Source: Scybalousia_A sp045221575
GTDB taxonomy: Bacteria; Bacteroidota; Bacteroidia; Bacteroidales; P3
Assembly (NCBI GenBank): GCA_045221575.1
Contig: JBGUWU010000033.1
Coordinates: 1 to 7,876 of the forward strand
DNA length: 7,876 nt
Reading direction: 5' to 3'
Part shown: piece after piece, positions 1 to 6,913 of the stretch
How the letters are laid out: each line of letters begins with the position of its first letter
How positions within the stretch are numbered: position 1 is the stretch's first letter
The notes under the pieces: model-generated
Databases searched by the model: none
Told to the model about the DNA's origin: nothing
What the model saw: only the letters and a program-made list of their open reading frames with translations
Position numbers and translations under genes: made by a program

Positions 1-1148
1 CTAAAATCGTATGCTCTAATGCCAAATTGAGCAAATATGCCTTTATTAAATTGGTATCTTAGGTTTATTCTTTCAAACACCTGGGGAAGATAAGAGTCTT
101 TATATCTATAAATATATATTCCAGGTTCAAGCATAACAGAAAAGCGATGTATGTTATATTCGTATGAAAGGAAAGTAGAGAAAGTTAGGTGTTGCACTGT
201 GGAAATATTATCTTTATAATTATTAGGGTAATAATAAGTTTCTTCGTTCTTTCCTATGCTTTTGTTGTAAGTTAAGTCTAAACCTAAACCAAAAGCATGA
301 TTAAGGGCAAATTTTCTTAGATAACGAGCTTGCAAACCAACAATAGGATAAACACCTCTTGCAGTATCTTCTTGCATAGCTCCACTATTGTCAGGTTTTT
401 CATAGAACACATATATACCTTTTTGAGCAAAATATAGATTATATTGACTTTGCCAATGAGGTTTAAACGATTCTATTTTGTCTTTGACTTTATTGTTATC
501 GTTATCTAATAGTTTTCTGTTGATATGAGTAAGTTGTTTAGGAATATAAGTAATACCCAACGCAGGAGTAAGAACATTGATGCCTTTATTTGGTTGTCGC
601 ATGTTGCCATTAGAGAAATGGATGAAACTTGCTCCAAGATTAACTTGCCAATGCTGATTAATAGAAAAATAACCTTCTAAATCCGCATGAATATATGTCT
701 CAAGAGGAGTGGAAACAGCAACATTGTATCTATGTTCATTATCGTATGTTTGCCAAATACCAGAAATGCCAAGAGCAAGTTCAGATTTAAGAGAAAAAAC
801 TTTTGTATTTAAGAAGTTAAAACCAATTAAACCATATAAAGCAAAAGGATTGCCAAGATGTTTAGAGTAATTAAACTGACCATAAAATAAACCTGCTCCA
901 TAATAAAAGCCATTATAAAAGTAATGCCAATAGTCTTTACCATCTACTTCTTTGGTCATGCGAAGAGAAACGTTAGTCATAGAGGTTATTTTCTTATTAT
1001 CTGGATTAATGCCTTTAACAAAGTCGTTAATTGGAGCGACCCAACCATAACCACCAGTAAGAGTAAAACCGATATTGTTTAAATCTTGTGCTTTTAGTAT
1101 AGTGATAAACAAAAGAAAACTAAGGAAGATATATAGTTTATTTCTCAT
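1..1148 (-). CDS. PagL-like/acyloxyacyl hydrolase family outer-membrane beta-barrel, copy 1 (3' end cut by window edge)
   Basis: Reading leftward from ATG at 1148-1146, 382 codons are open and the frame runs off base 1 without a stop. Comparison with the neighbouring paralogue, which continues about 16 residues past the same RAY motif, suggests only about 15 residues are missing. Residues 1-20 (MRNKLYIFLSFLLFITILKA) look like a Sec signal peptide, and the rest has the alternating polar/aromatic pattern of an outer-membrane beta-barrel. The motif HFSNG at 177-181, followed by PNKGIN at 186-191, matches the His-x-Ser active site of PagL lipid A 3-O-deacylases. The family's third catalytic residue, a Glu 14 positions after the His, is Asn191 here. 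Family knowledge suggests hydrolysis of acyl chains on lipid A in the outer membrane; activity of this protein is inferred only. It is clearly homologous to the adjacent upstream gene, most strongly over residues about 40-205. The start region (ATGAGAAAT) merges with the repeat element that fills the 98-bp gap upstream. Confidence 0.85.
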   Translation of the reverse strand, partial: MRNKLYIFLSFLLFITILKAQDLNNIGFTLTGGYGWVAPINDFVKGINPDNKKITSMTNVSLRMTKEVDGKDYWHYFYNGFYYGAGLFYGQFNYSKHLGNPFALYGLIGFNFLNTKVFSLKSELALGISGIWQTYDNEHRYNVAVSTPLETYIHADLEGYFSINQHWQVNLGASFIHFSNGNMRQPNKGINVLTPALGITYIPKQLTHINRKLLDNDNNKVKDKIESFKPHWQSQYNLYFAQKGIYVFYEKPDNSGAMQEDTARGVYPIVGLQARYLRKFALNHAFGLGLDLTYNKSIGKNEETYYYPNNYKDNISTVQHLTFSTFLSYEYNIHRFSVMLEPGIYIYRYKDSYLPQVFERINLRYQFNKGIFAQFGIRAYDF

Positions 1149-1246
1149 TTTCTAATTACTAATTACTTGCAGTAATTTGACTGTCTTCTTCGAAGCCACC
1201 CCAATTACTCATTTCTAATTACTCATTTCTAATTTCTAATTTCTAA
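1149..1246 (-). repeat. Dispersed hairpin repeat element, copy 1, between the two PagL-like genes
   Basis: Read on the minus strand, this gap begins right after the TAA stop of the upstream PagL-like gene with 7-bp units (TTAGAAA three times, then TGAGTAA, TTAGAAA, TGAGTAA). A G-rich core follows: TTGGGGTGGCTTCGAAGAAG, then a hairpin at 1183-1170 (CAGT, loop CAAATT, ACTG), then CAAGTAATTAGTAATTAGAAA, ending at the start codon of the next gene. The core matches 36 of 42 positions of the unit at 7796-7837 on the other strand. Four of the six differences are stem positions that preserve pairing. The element therefore occupies the whole intergenic space and must be transcribed if the two genes are co-transcribed. 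A transposase and clear target-site duplications are absent. It could be a REP-like or MITE-like sequence, or an mRNA structural element; function is unknown. Confidence 0.8.
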
Positions 1247-2407
1247 TTAATTAAATCTATACCCTAATCCCCATTCAATATAATCTGCAACGTGAAGACT
1301 GTAAGCTCGCAAAGATATTTGAGCAAACAAACCTTTATAAGCATAATATCTTAAACCTAAACGCTGATAGAACTTAGAAGCATATCCATGTTTTTGCCTG
1401 ATAGCATATCCAGGCTCCACTAAGATAGAGAAATCATTTACATTGTAATGAAAATTAAGAGATAGACCAAAATTTATTTTATCCATAGTGGATAGTTTTT
1501 TATAGGCTTGTTGTTTGTAATGTGTTGTGTCTGTTTTCCAAGTAGCATCACTATAGACCCATTCTCCACCTATTCCTATTCCATATTTATTATTTAGTTC
1601 GTATGTTAGTTTATACTGCTGTCCAAAAACAAGATAAGATTTTTGAATAGTATCTCTTGTGTTATCATTATTGGTATAGTCTAAATTAACAGCATGAACA
1701 CCTGCCCAGTTGTTTATTTCAAAATGAAAGTCTTTCTTTGCTTTATCTTCAAAAACCATATCGCCAGCAGAGCCTTGTCTGTCTTGTTTTACTATAGGTT
1801 TTGGAATATATGTAAGACTTAAAATGGGAGAGAGTGTGTTTATTCCTTTGTTTGGCTTAACCAAAGCTCCATTAGAAAAATGCACAAAAGAGACGCCTGT
1901 TCCTAATTGCCAACTGTCTTTTATCTGCCAATATCCTTCCAAGTTCCAATGAGCATAAACTTCAATAGGAAGAGATATTGCGATGTTTTCTCGGTTTGTC
2001 TTTGAGTAATAATCCCAAATGCCAGAAAGACCAAGAGCAAGTTCATTCTTTAAAGTGAAAGACTTATATTTCCAAGGAGAAAATCCAGCAAAAACATAAA
2101 CAGCAAAGGGATTGCCAAGGTTTTTAGAGTAGTTAAAAACTCCAAAGTAAGCACCTATACCATAATGAAAGTCATTGTAAAGAGTATGCCACGGCAAAGA
2201 ATTATCAACCTCCTTACTCATACGAAAAGATATGTTCGTTATGTTTGTTATCTTTTTGTTGTCTTTGTTTATTCCTTTTAAGAAATCATTTGTTGGTAAA
2301 ACGTAAGCTTCTCCCAAAGAGAGTGTATAAAAAGTGTTTTTAGTAATCTGTCCTTTGGCAAACACAAAAGAAAGCAAAAACAATATGATAACCAACTTGC
2401 TTTTCAT
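1247..2407 (-). CDS. PagL-like/acyloxyacyl hydrolase family outer-membrane beta-barrel, copy 2
   Basis: This is a complete 386-residue protein with a Sec-type signal peptide (MKSKLVIILFLLSFVFAKG, about residues 1-19) and beta-barrel composition, ending in the aromatic-rich GLGYRFN typical of outer-membrane barrels. HFSNG at 176-180 and PNKGIN at 185-190 correspond to the PagL active-site region: His176 and Ser178 match catalytic residues, while the position expected to be Glu is Asn190. The protein is much longer than enterobacterial or Pseudomonas PagL (under 200 residues), as is usual for the Bacteroidota members called acyloxyacyl hydrolase. The second half, after about residue 205, diverges from the neighbouring paralogue. 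The likely place of action is the outer membrane, on lipid A acyl chains; this is family inference. It starts 21 bp after the asd stop, so it is probably co-transcribed with asd. Its stop codon is the first part of the repeat element at 1149-1246. Confidence 0.87.
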   Translation of the reverse strand: MKSKLVIILFLLSFVFAKGQITKNTFYTLSLGEAYVLPTNDFLKGINKDNKKITNITNISFRMSKEVDNSLPWHTLYNDFHYGIGAYFGVFNYSKNLGNPFAVYVFAGFSPWKYKSFTLKNELALGLSGIWDYYSKTNRENIAISLPIEVYAHWNLEGYWQIKDSWQLGTGVSFVHFSNGALVKPNKGINTLSPILSLTYIPKPIVKQDRQGSAGDMVFEDKAKKDFHFEINNWAGVHAVNLDYTNNDNTRDTIQKSYLVFGQQYKLTYELNNKYGIGIGGEWVYSDATWKTDTTHYKQQAYKKLSTMDKINFGLSLNFHYNVNDFSILVEPGYAIRQKHGYASKFYQRLGLRYYAYKGLFAQISLRAYSLHVADYIEWGLGYRFN

Positions 2408-2428
2408 GAACTGTCTTCTCGGTTACTA

Positions 2429-3415
2429 TTAGCGAAGCCTATCTATTAAGCCTTGCATAATTTGAATAGCGTTTGTTGCAGCTCCTTTTCTAAGATTGTC
2501 TGCTACAACCCAAAGATTTAAACCATTATCTAAAGTAAAATCTCTTCTTATTCTACCAACAAAAACATCATCTTGTCCTTCTGAAATAATAGGCATAGGA
2601 TAAATATGTTTTGAGACATTGTCTAAAACTCTAACACCTTTAGTGTTTTCTAATATCTCAAAGATTTGTTGCAGTTTGAACTCTTTTTTGAATTGTAAGT
2701 TTATACTCTCACTATGTCCTCCAACAACAGGGACACGTGCTACCATAGCACTTACTTTAATCTCTGGTTTAGAAAGTATCTTGCGAGTCTCATTTACAAG
2801 CTTTTCTTCTTCAGTGTTGTATCCGTTTTCAAGAAAATCCCCTCCAAAAGGAAGAACATTTCTAAATATCTTATGAGGATAAGCCATAGGACCTTCAATG
2901 CCTTGTTCTTCATTCTCTAACTGTTGAACAGCTTTTACTCCTGTTCCTGTTACGCTTTGATAAGTTGAAACAACAATCCTTTCAATATCAAAGGCTTTAT
3001 CCAAAGGAGCAATAGCCATAAGCATCTGAATAGTTGAACAGTTAGGATTTGCAATTATCTTATCTCCTTTTTTTATCGCATCAAGGTTTATTTCTGGAAC
3101 AACCAAAGGAATATCTTTTTCCATTCTCCAACATGAAGAGTTGTCAATAACTATTGTTCCTTTGTCTGCAAACATAGGAGCATATTGTTTAGAGACTTTG
3201 CTACCAGCAGAAAAGATTGCAAAATCACAATTTTTGTTTATTGCATCTTCAACGGCAACAACTTTAAGTTTTCTGCTACCAAATATAATCTCTTTGCCTA
3301 CACTTTTTGCAGATGCTGCAGGTATTATCTCTTCATTTTCAAACCCTCTTTCTCTAAGAACTTTCAACATTACACTGCCTACTAATCCTGTTGCTCCAAC
3401 TACTGCTATCTTCAT
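2429..3415 (-). CDS. asd: Aspartate-semialdehyde dehydrogenase
   Basis: This 328-residue enzyme catalyses NADPH-dependent reductive dephosphorylation of L-aspartyl-4-phosphate to aspartate 4-semialdehyde. That is the branch-point step toward lysine/diaminopimelate, threonine and methionine, in the cytoplasm. The Rossmann loop GATGLVG is at residues 7-13. The catalytic cysteine is Cys126 in ANPNCSTIQ, with Gln153 in TYQSVTGTG. Substrate and acid/base residues Arg227 and His234 lie in VARVPVVGGHS. The C-terminal DNLRKGAATNA (307-317) is the conserved nucleotide-site segment. Length and motifs fit a complete, active enzyme. It begins 36 bp after the ClC stop with only an A-rich leader (AAAATAAAAATG) and no Shine-Dalgarno, normal for Bacteroidota. 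No separate promoter box is evident, so it is probably transcribed from the ClC promoter. Its last codons and the 21-bp gap after it contain two words shared with the dispersed repeat. Confidence 0.97.
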   Translation of the reverse strand: MKIAVVGATGLVGSVMLKVLRERGFENEEIIPAASAKSVGKEIIFGSRKLKVVAVEDAINKNCDFAIFSAGSKVSKQYAPMFADKGTIVIDNSSCWRMEKDIPLVVPEINLDAIKKGDKIIANPNCSTIQMLMAIAPLDKAFDIERIVVSTYQSVTGTGVKAVQQLENEEQGIEGPMAYPHKIFRNVLPFGGDFLENGYNTEEEKLVNETRKILSKPEIKVSAMVARVPVVGGHSESINLQFKKEFKLQQIFEILENTKGVRVLDNVSKHIYPMPIISEGQDDVFVGRIRRDFTLDNGLNLWVVADNLRKGAATNAIQIMQGLIDRLR

Positions 3416-3451
3416 TTTTATTTTGTTTTTTTTATTGCGTTATAAAACTAA

Positions 3452-5239
3452 TTACTCGTCAGATGAGTCATGTATGAATTGTTGATATGCTTGGAAAACA
3501 TTTGCTCTGGACATACAGCCTGCAAATTTTCCTCTATCTAATACTATAATGGTATATCTATCTACTCCTTTAAATTTTTTGACAATCTTTTCCATACTGT
3601 CGTTAATATCTACAATAAAATATTCTGAATAACGCATAAAGTTCTTCACTTCTATCTTATCATAGTATTCTGGGTGAAATAGTATTCCTCTAACATCGTC
3701 TAAAACCAATACACCTTTAAAATAATCTTCTTTATCAACCACAGGGAAAAAGTTTCTATTGGATTTTTCTACTGCACGAACTACATCTCTAAGCTTAGCA
3801 TCAATGTTTAGTTTGTAGAAGTTAGTTTCCAATAATTTCATTTTATCCATAAAGTGTATTGCAGTCTTGTCTTTGTTATGAGTCATAAGGTCTCCTTTTT
3901 TTGCTAAAGGTCTTGCGTAAATAGAATATTTATTCACACTCCTAACAACAAGATAACTTATTGTAGTGCTTATCATTAAAGGAGCTAATAAATCATATCC
4001 TCCTGTTATATCTGCAATAAGAAAGATGGAAGTTAAAGGAGCGTACATTATACCAGCCATAACAGAAGACATACCAACAAGAACAAAATTACTTGCTTCT
4101 ACTTGTGGGAAAATATTGGTAGTATTCAAAAATGTAGCAACAAAAAAGCCACAGAAACCTCCAATAAACAAACTTGGAGCAAATATACCTCCAACTCCTC
4201 CAGATACACAAGTTACATTTGTTGCTATGGCTTTTATGATAATGATAGCCAAAGTAATGACAATAAGTAAATAAATATTGTCTTTAAGATTGTAGAACAA
4301 ACTATTGTTAAGTAAAGAAGCTGTGTCGTTGTTTAGAAGATGTGTTAATGCTTGATAACCTTCACCAAATAAAGGAGGAAAGACATAAACCATAATACCT
4401 AAAAGCAGACCTCCTATTATTATCTTCCAAACGACGTTAAGTTTAGAGAAGATTATACTTATCCAAGTGCTTATTTTGAAATAATATAATGAAACTACTG
4501 CGGAAAAGATACCAAGAAAAATATAAGCAGGAATTGAATCAAGAGTAAAGAATGTGCTGACTTTATAATAAAATTGAGCGTCTGAACCTAAGAAGAAGAA
4601 AGAAATCATAGCTGAAGTTATGGCTGAAATCAACATAGGTAATATACTTACCATGCTTAAATCAAGCATCAATACTTCAAAAGCAAAAAGTATTCCTGCA
4701 ATGGGTGCTTTGAATGCTCCTGCAATCGCTCCTGCTGCACCACAACCTACAAGTATAGTCGTAAGATGTTTATCCAATCTAAAAAACCTTGAAATATTTG
4801 ATGCAATAGCAGAGCCTGTGTAAACAATAGGGGCTTCCAGTCCCACACTTCCACCAAAAGCAACGGTGATAGAAGAAGTAAGCATAGAAGACCATGTATT
4901 ATGTGGTTTTATTCTTCCTCCTTGACGAGAAATAGCATACATCACCTTACTAACACCGTGAGAAAGGTCATCTTTAATAAGAAACTTTATCAATAGAACA
5001 GTGATAGTAATACCAACCATAGGATACATTAAAAACAACCAATTGGTTTGTTCAAAGCTGACCCAAGAAAATGAAGTTATAAGACCATAAGTATAGGAAA
5101 CGAGATTTTTTAAAAGCACAGCAGCTAAGCCACAACCAATACCAACAAGAAAAGCTACAATACCCAAAACTTGAGTATTTTTCAAGTGTTTCACTCTCCA
5201 AAAGAGCATAAGTTTATAGTATTTTCTAAAGTATGGCAT
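3452..5239 (-). CDS. ClC-family chloride channel/transporter with C-terminal CBS domain pair
   Basis: This 595-residue protein has a ClC membrane core (about residues 20-445) and a cytoplasmic CBS-pair tail (about 475-590) that in this family often binds adenine nucleotides. Recognisable ClC signatures, in order: SHGVS at 93-97 (position of the canonical GSGIP), GSVGLEAP at 130-137 containing the gating glutamate Glu135, GAFKAPIAG at 174-182, GGVGGIFAP at 347-355, and Tyr438 as the likely chloride-coordinating tyrosine. By alignment with E. coli ClC, Glu188 matches Glu202, but the proton-gate Glu203 is Val189. Valine there is typical of passive vertebrate ClC channels, so proton coupling may be altered. 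The GLEAP motif also has Ala where Gly is usual. The signatures do not suit the fluoride-exporting CLC-F clade. The start at 5239 lies about 22 nt after the predicted transcription start. It is the first gene of the probable unit ClC-asd-PagL-like-PagL-like. Confidence 0.94.
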   Translation of the reverse strand: MPYFRKYYKLMLFWRVKHLKNTQVLGIVAFLVGIGCGLAAVLLKNLVSYTYGLITSFSWVSFEQTNWLFLMYPMVGITITVLLIKFLIKDDLSHGVSKVMYAISRQGGRIKPHNTWSSMLTSSITVAFGGSVGLEAPIVYTGSAIASNISRFFRLDKHLTTILVGCGAAGAIAGAFKAPIAGILFAFEVLMLDLSMVSILPMLISAITSAMISFFFLGSDAQFYYKVSTFFTLDSIPAYIFLGIFSAVVSLYYFKISTWISIIFSKLNVVWKIIIGGLLLGIMVYVFPPLFGEGYQALTHLLNNDTASLLNNSLFYNLKDNIYLLIVITLAIIIIKAIATNVTCVSGGVGGIFAPSLFIGGFCGFFVATFLNTTNIFPQVEASNFVLVGMSSVMAGIMYAPLTSIFLIADITGGYDLLAPLMISTTISYLVVRSVNKYSIYARPLAKKGDLMTHNKDKTAIHFMDKMKLLETNFYKLNIDAKLRDVVRAVEKSNRNFFPVVDKEDYFKGVLVLDDVRGILFHPEYYDKIEVKNFMRYSEYFIVDINDSMEKIVKKFKGVDRYTIIVLDRGKFAGCMSRANVFQAYQQFIHDSSDE

Positions 5240-5267
5240 CTTGTTTTATAAATCTAAAATGAAACTG

Positions 5268-5275
5268 CAAAGATA
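5268..5275 (-). promoter_or_regulatory. Predicted Bacteroidota promoter -7 box for the ClC gene and downstream unit
   Basis: On the minus strand this reads TATCTTTG, a perfect match to the Bacteroidota -7 consensus TAnnTTTG. It lies 28 bases upstream of the ClC ATG, predicting a leader of roughly 22 nt. No good TTTG -33 element is found at 19-22 nt upstream, where the sequence is CCGA/CTTC. This is therefore a one-box prediction. Confidence 0.6.
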
Positions 5276-5357
5276 CAAAAATTATTTTATGAAGTCGGAT
5301 AATTTTTTTACTTAATATTAAAGTCTTTATGTTATAGTTTTTTCTCACTGAAAAAAA

Positions 5358-5437
5358 AGTTGATTTTAATTTTTTAAAAGTTGATTTTTATACCCCAAAG
5401 AGTTGATTTTATTTTACGAAAATCAACTCTTTTTTTT
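5358..5437. terminator. Terminator-like hairpin with three direct arms and one inverted arm
   Basis: The 10-mer AGTTGATTTT occurs at 5358-5367, 5379-5388 and 5401-5410, and once inverted at 5419-5428. The last direct copy and the inverted one form a 14-bp perfect stem (5397-5410 with 5419-5432, 8-base loop). On the plus strand this stem is followed by a T run to 5437, an intrinsic terminator for plus-strand transcripts. On the minus strand, which carries the MATE gene upstream, the single inverted arm is transcribed first. It can pair with any of the three arms; the most distal (5367-5358) is followed by eight Ts, so it could also terminate MATE transcripts. The rest of the 225-bp gap (5240-5464) holds only AT-rich sequence and the ClC promoter box. 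Confidence 0.65.
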
Positions 5438-5464
5438 AGTATTGTTGAATGCTGAAAAATAGTA

Positions 5465-6784
5465 TTATCTAAGCTTTAAATAAAATCTTCTATGATAAAG
5501 AAAACCGACGAGTGCAAGTGCTATTAAAAAAGAAGAAAAGATACTCCAAGCAGGGAAGCAGAACACAAAACCAAATAGATAAGCAATAGGGACAGCAACA
5601 AAGATATAAACAATTATTGCATAAATCATAGGCTTTGCAACATCGTTGATACCTCTTAGTCCTGCAAGTCCTGCCACTTGAGTGCCATCAAATAATTGGA
5701 AGAATCCTGCTATGATAAATAAGTTTGTAGCAAAAGCAATAACCTGCTCATCGTTAGAGAATAAGTTTGCTATATATCTGCCTAAGAAAATATAAGCTAA
5801 TGCAACCGTTCCCATAATAACAACGACCATATTCCAACCAGAATAAAAGTGTTTCTTGATTTCTTTCTTGTTTTTTAATCCAAAAGCATGAGAAACCAAT
5901 ACAGTAGTTGCTGAACATATACCAGAAGCGGCAAGAAATGTTGTGCTAATCATTGTATTTACTATTTGGAAAGCAGCAAGATGAGTGCTGGAGATCCATC
6001 CCATCATAATAGTAACAGCAAGCAAAGAAAACATCTCAACAAACATCTGAACAGCAATAGGAAGTCCTGTAGAAAGGAGTATCTTATTTATGTGAGAAGA
6101 AAAACCTCGTAGAGAAAAAAGATTTAAGTATTGAGAATAAGTTCTATGCTTTTTAATGTAAACAAATATAGCAATAGGCATAACTAAACGTGAAACAAAT
6201 GTTGCAAATCCTGCACCAGTCAAACCAAGAGATGGAAATCCAAACTTGCCATAGATAAAGATATAGTTTAGTATTATGTTAAGAATGTTGGAAGATATGG
6301 TTATAATCATTGCAACTCTTGTATTATCTATTCCTTCTAAGAATTGTTTGAAAGCAAGGAATATCATCATAGGAATAAAAGATAATGTAACAACAAAGTA
6401 GTAAGGCTTACAAATAGATATAACTTCTTTATCTTGTCCAAAATATTGTAGAAAAGGCATCAAAGAAAGAAGTATGCCTGCTAAAATAATGGCGATGAGA
6501 GTATTTAAGAATAAAGAATTTTGAACAAGTGTGGATATTCGTTTTGTGTCATTCCTGGCGTATGATTGGCCGACCAAAGGAGTTAGAGCCATAGCAAAAC
6601 CAAAACCTATAACTAAAGCATTAACAATAAGATTGCCAGCGAAAGAAATACCTGCTAAAGAGGTTGTTGATAATCTTCCAACCATTATAGTATCAACCAT
6701 TTGAACCAAAGATTGACCTAATGAGGAAAGCATTATAGGAATTGCTAAGTTGAGGTTTTGTTTATAATAGCCTGCTTGTGTCAT
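5465..6784 (-). CDS. MATE-family (NorM-like) multidrug efflux transporter
   Basis: This 439-residue inner-membrane protein has about 12 hydrophobic helices in two MatE halves (roughly 1-215 and 230-439), the normal size for the family. The first half has the typical PIMLSSLGQSLVQMVDTIMVG (13-33) and GFAMALTPLVGQSYAR (62-77). The second half has the matching LPIAVQMFVEMFSL and SATTVLVSHAFGLKN. Three acidic membrane residues, Asp31, Glu250 and Asp366 (in LFDGTQVAGLAGLRG), match the cation-site residues I recall for Vibrio cholerae NorM (Asp36, Glu255, Asp371), all shifted by the same five positions. This favours a NorM-type, cation-coupled drug antiporter; the actual substrate cannot be told. 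It has its own promoter region at about 6838 and a terminator-like structure downstream, so it is probably monocistronic. No TetR, MarR or RND partner gene is adjacent. Confidence 0.93.
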   Translation of the reverse strand: MTQAGYYKQNLNLAIPIMLSSLGQSLVQMVDTIMVGRLSTTSLAGISFAGNLIVNALVIGFGFAMALTPLVGQSYARNDTKRISTLVQNSLFLNTLIAIILAGILLSLMPFLQYFGQDKEVISICKPYYFVVTLSFIPMMIFLAFKQFLEGIDNTRVAMIITISSNILNIILNYIFIYGKFGFPSLGLTGAGFATFVSRLVMPIAIFVYIKKHRTYSQYLNLFSLRGFSSHINKILLSTGLPIAVQMFVEMFSLLAVTIMMGWISSTHLAAFQIVNTMISTTFLAASGICSATTVLVSHAFGLKNKKEIKKHFYSGWNMVVVIMGTVALAYIFLGRYIANLFSNDEQVIAFATNLFIIAGFFQLFDGTQVAGLAGLRGINDVAKPMIYAIIVYIFVAVPIAYLFGFVFCFPAWSIFSSFLIALALVGFLYHRRFYLKLR

Positions 6785-6837
6785 TATTTATCGCTTATGG
6801 GAAATCTCAGTTTAAGAGCAATAACTCAAATTTTTTG

Positions 6838-6845
6838 CAAAGATA
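6838..6845 (-). promoter_or_regulatory. Predicted -7 box of the MATE gene promoter
   Basis: The minus strand reads TATCTTTG here, a full match to TAnnTTTG. It lies 53 bases upstream of the MATE start codon, predicting a leader of about 47 nt. The -33 position falls in a run of T residues (around 6866-6875) without a clear TTTG. It is part of a compact divergent promoter pair with the lipoprotein gene. Confidence 0.6.
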
Positions 6846-6851
6846 TTGCTT

Positions 6852-6885
6852 TTTGCTGATATTCTAAAAAAAAAGCCTAACTTTG
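6852..6885 (+). promoter_or_regulatory. Predicted promoter of the lipoprotein gene
   Basis: TAACTTTG at 6878-6885 matches the Bacteroidota -7 consensus, and TTTG at 6852-6855 is a plausible -33 element with a 22-nt spacer, slightly longer than the usual 19-21. The start codon at 6914 is 28 bases downstream of the box. The -33 region lies just beside the -7 box of the divergent MATE promoter, so the two promoters probably share polymerase footprint space. Confidence 0.6.
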
Positions 6886-6913
6886 CAAAAAAATATAAGA
6901 TAAGTAAAAACGT

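Noticed and set aside
1149..1246. Insertion sequence remnant
   Set aside because: No transposase fragment or clear terminal inverted repeats were seen; the heptads and hairpin core fit a small repeat element better.
2619..3485. Several plus-strand open frames of 66-114 codons opposite asd (2619-2876, 2714-2920, 3141-3485, 3185-3385)
   Set aside because: They lie antisense to a clearly conserved enzyme, have no recognisable domain or promoter, and arise from the codon use of the real gene.
3966..4823. Plus-strand open frames at 3966-4274 and 4620-4823 opposite the ClC gene
   Set aside because: They are antisense to conserved ClC membrane motifs and have low-complexity sequence with no family resemblance.
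3452..5239. Fluoride exporter (CLC-F) with fluoride riboswitch
   Set aside because: The GSVGLEAP and GGVGGIFAP motifs fit chloride-type ClC proteins, and the leader of about 22 nt is too short for a riboswitch.
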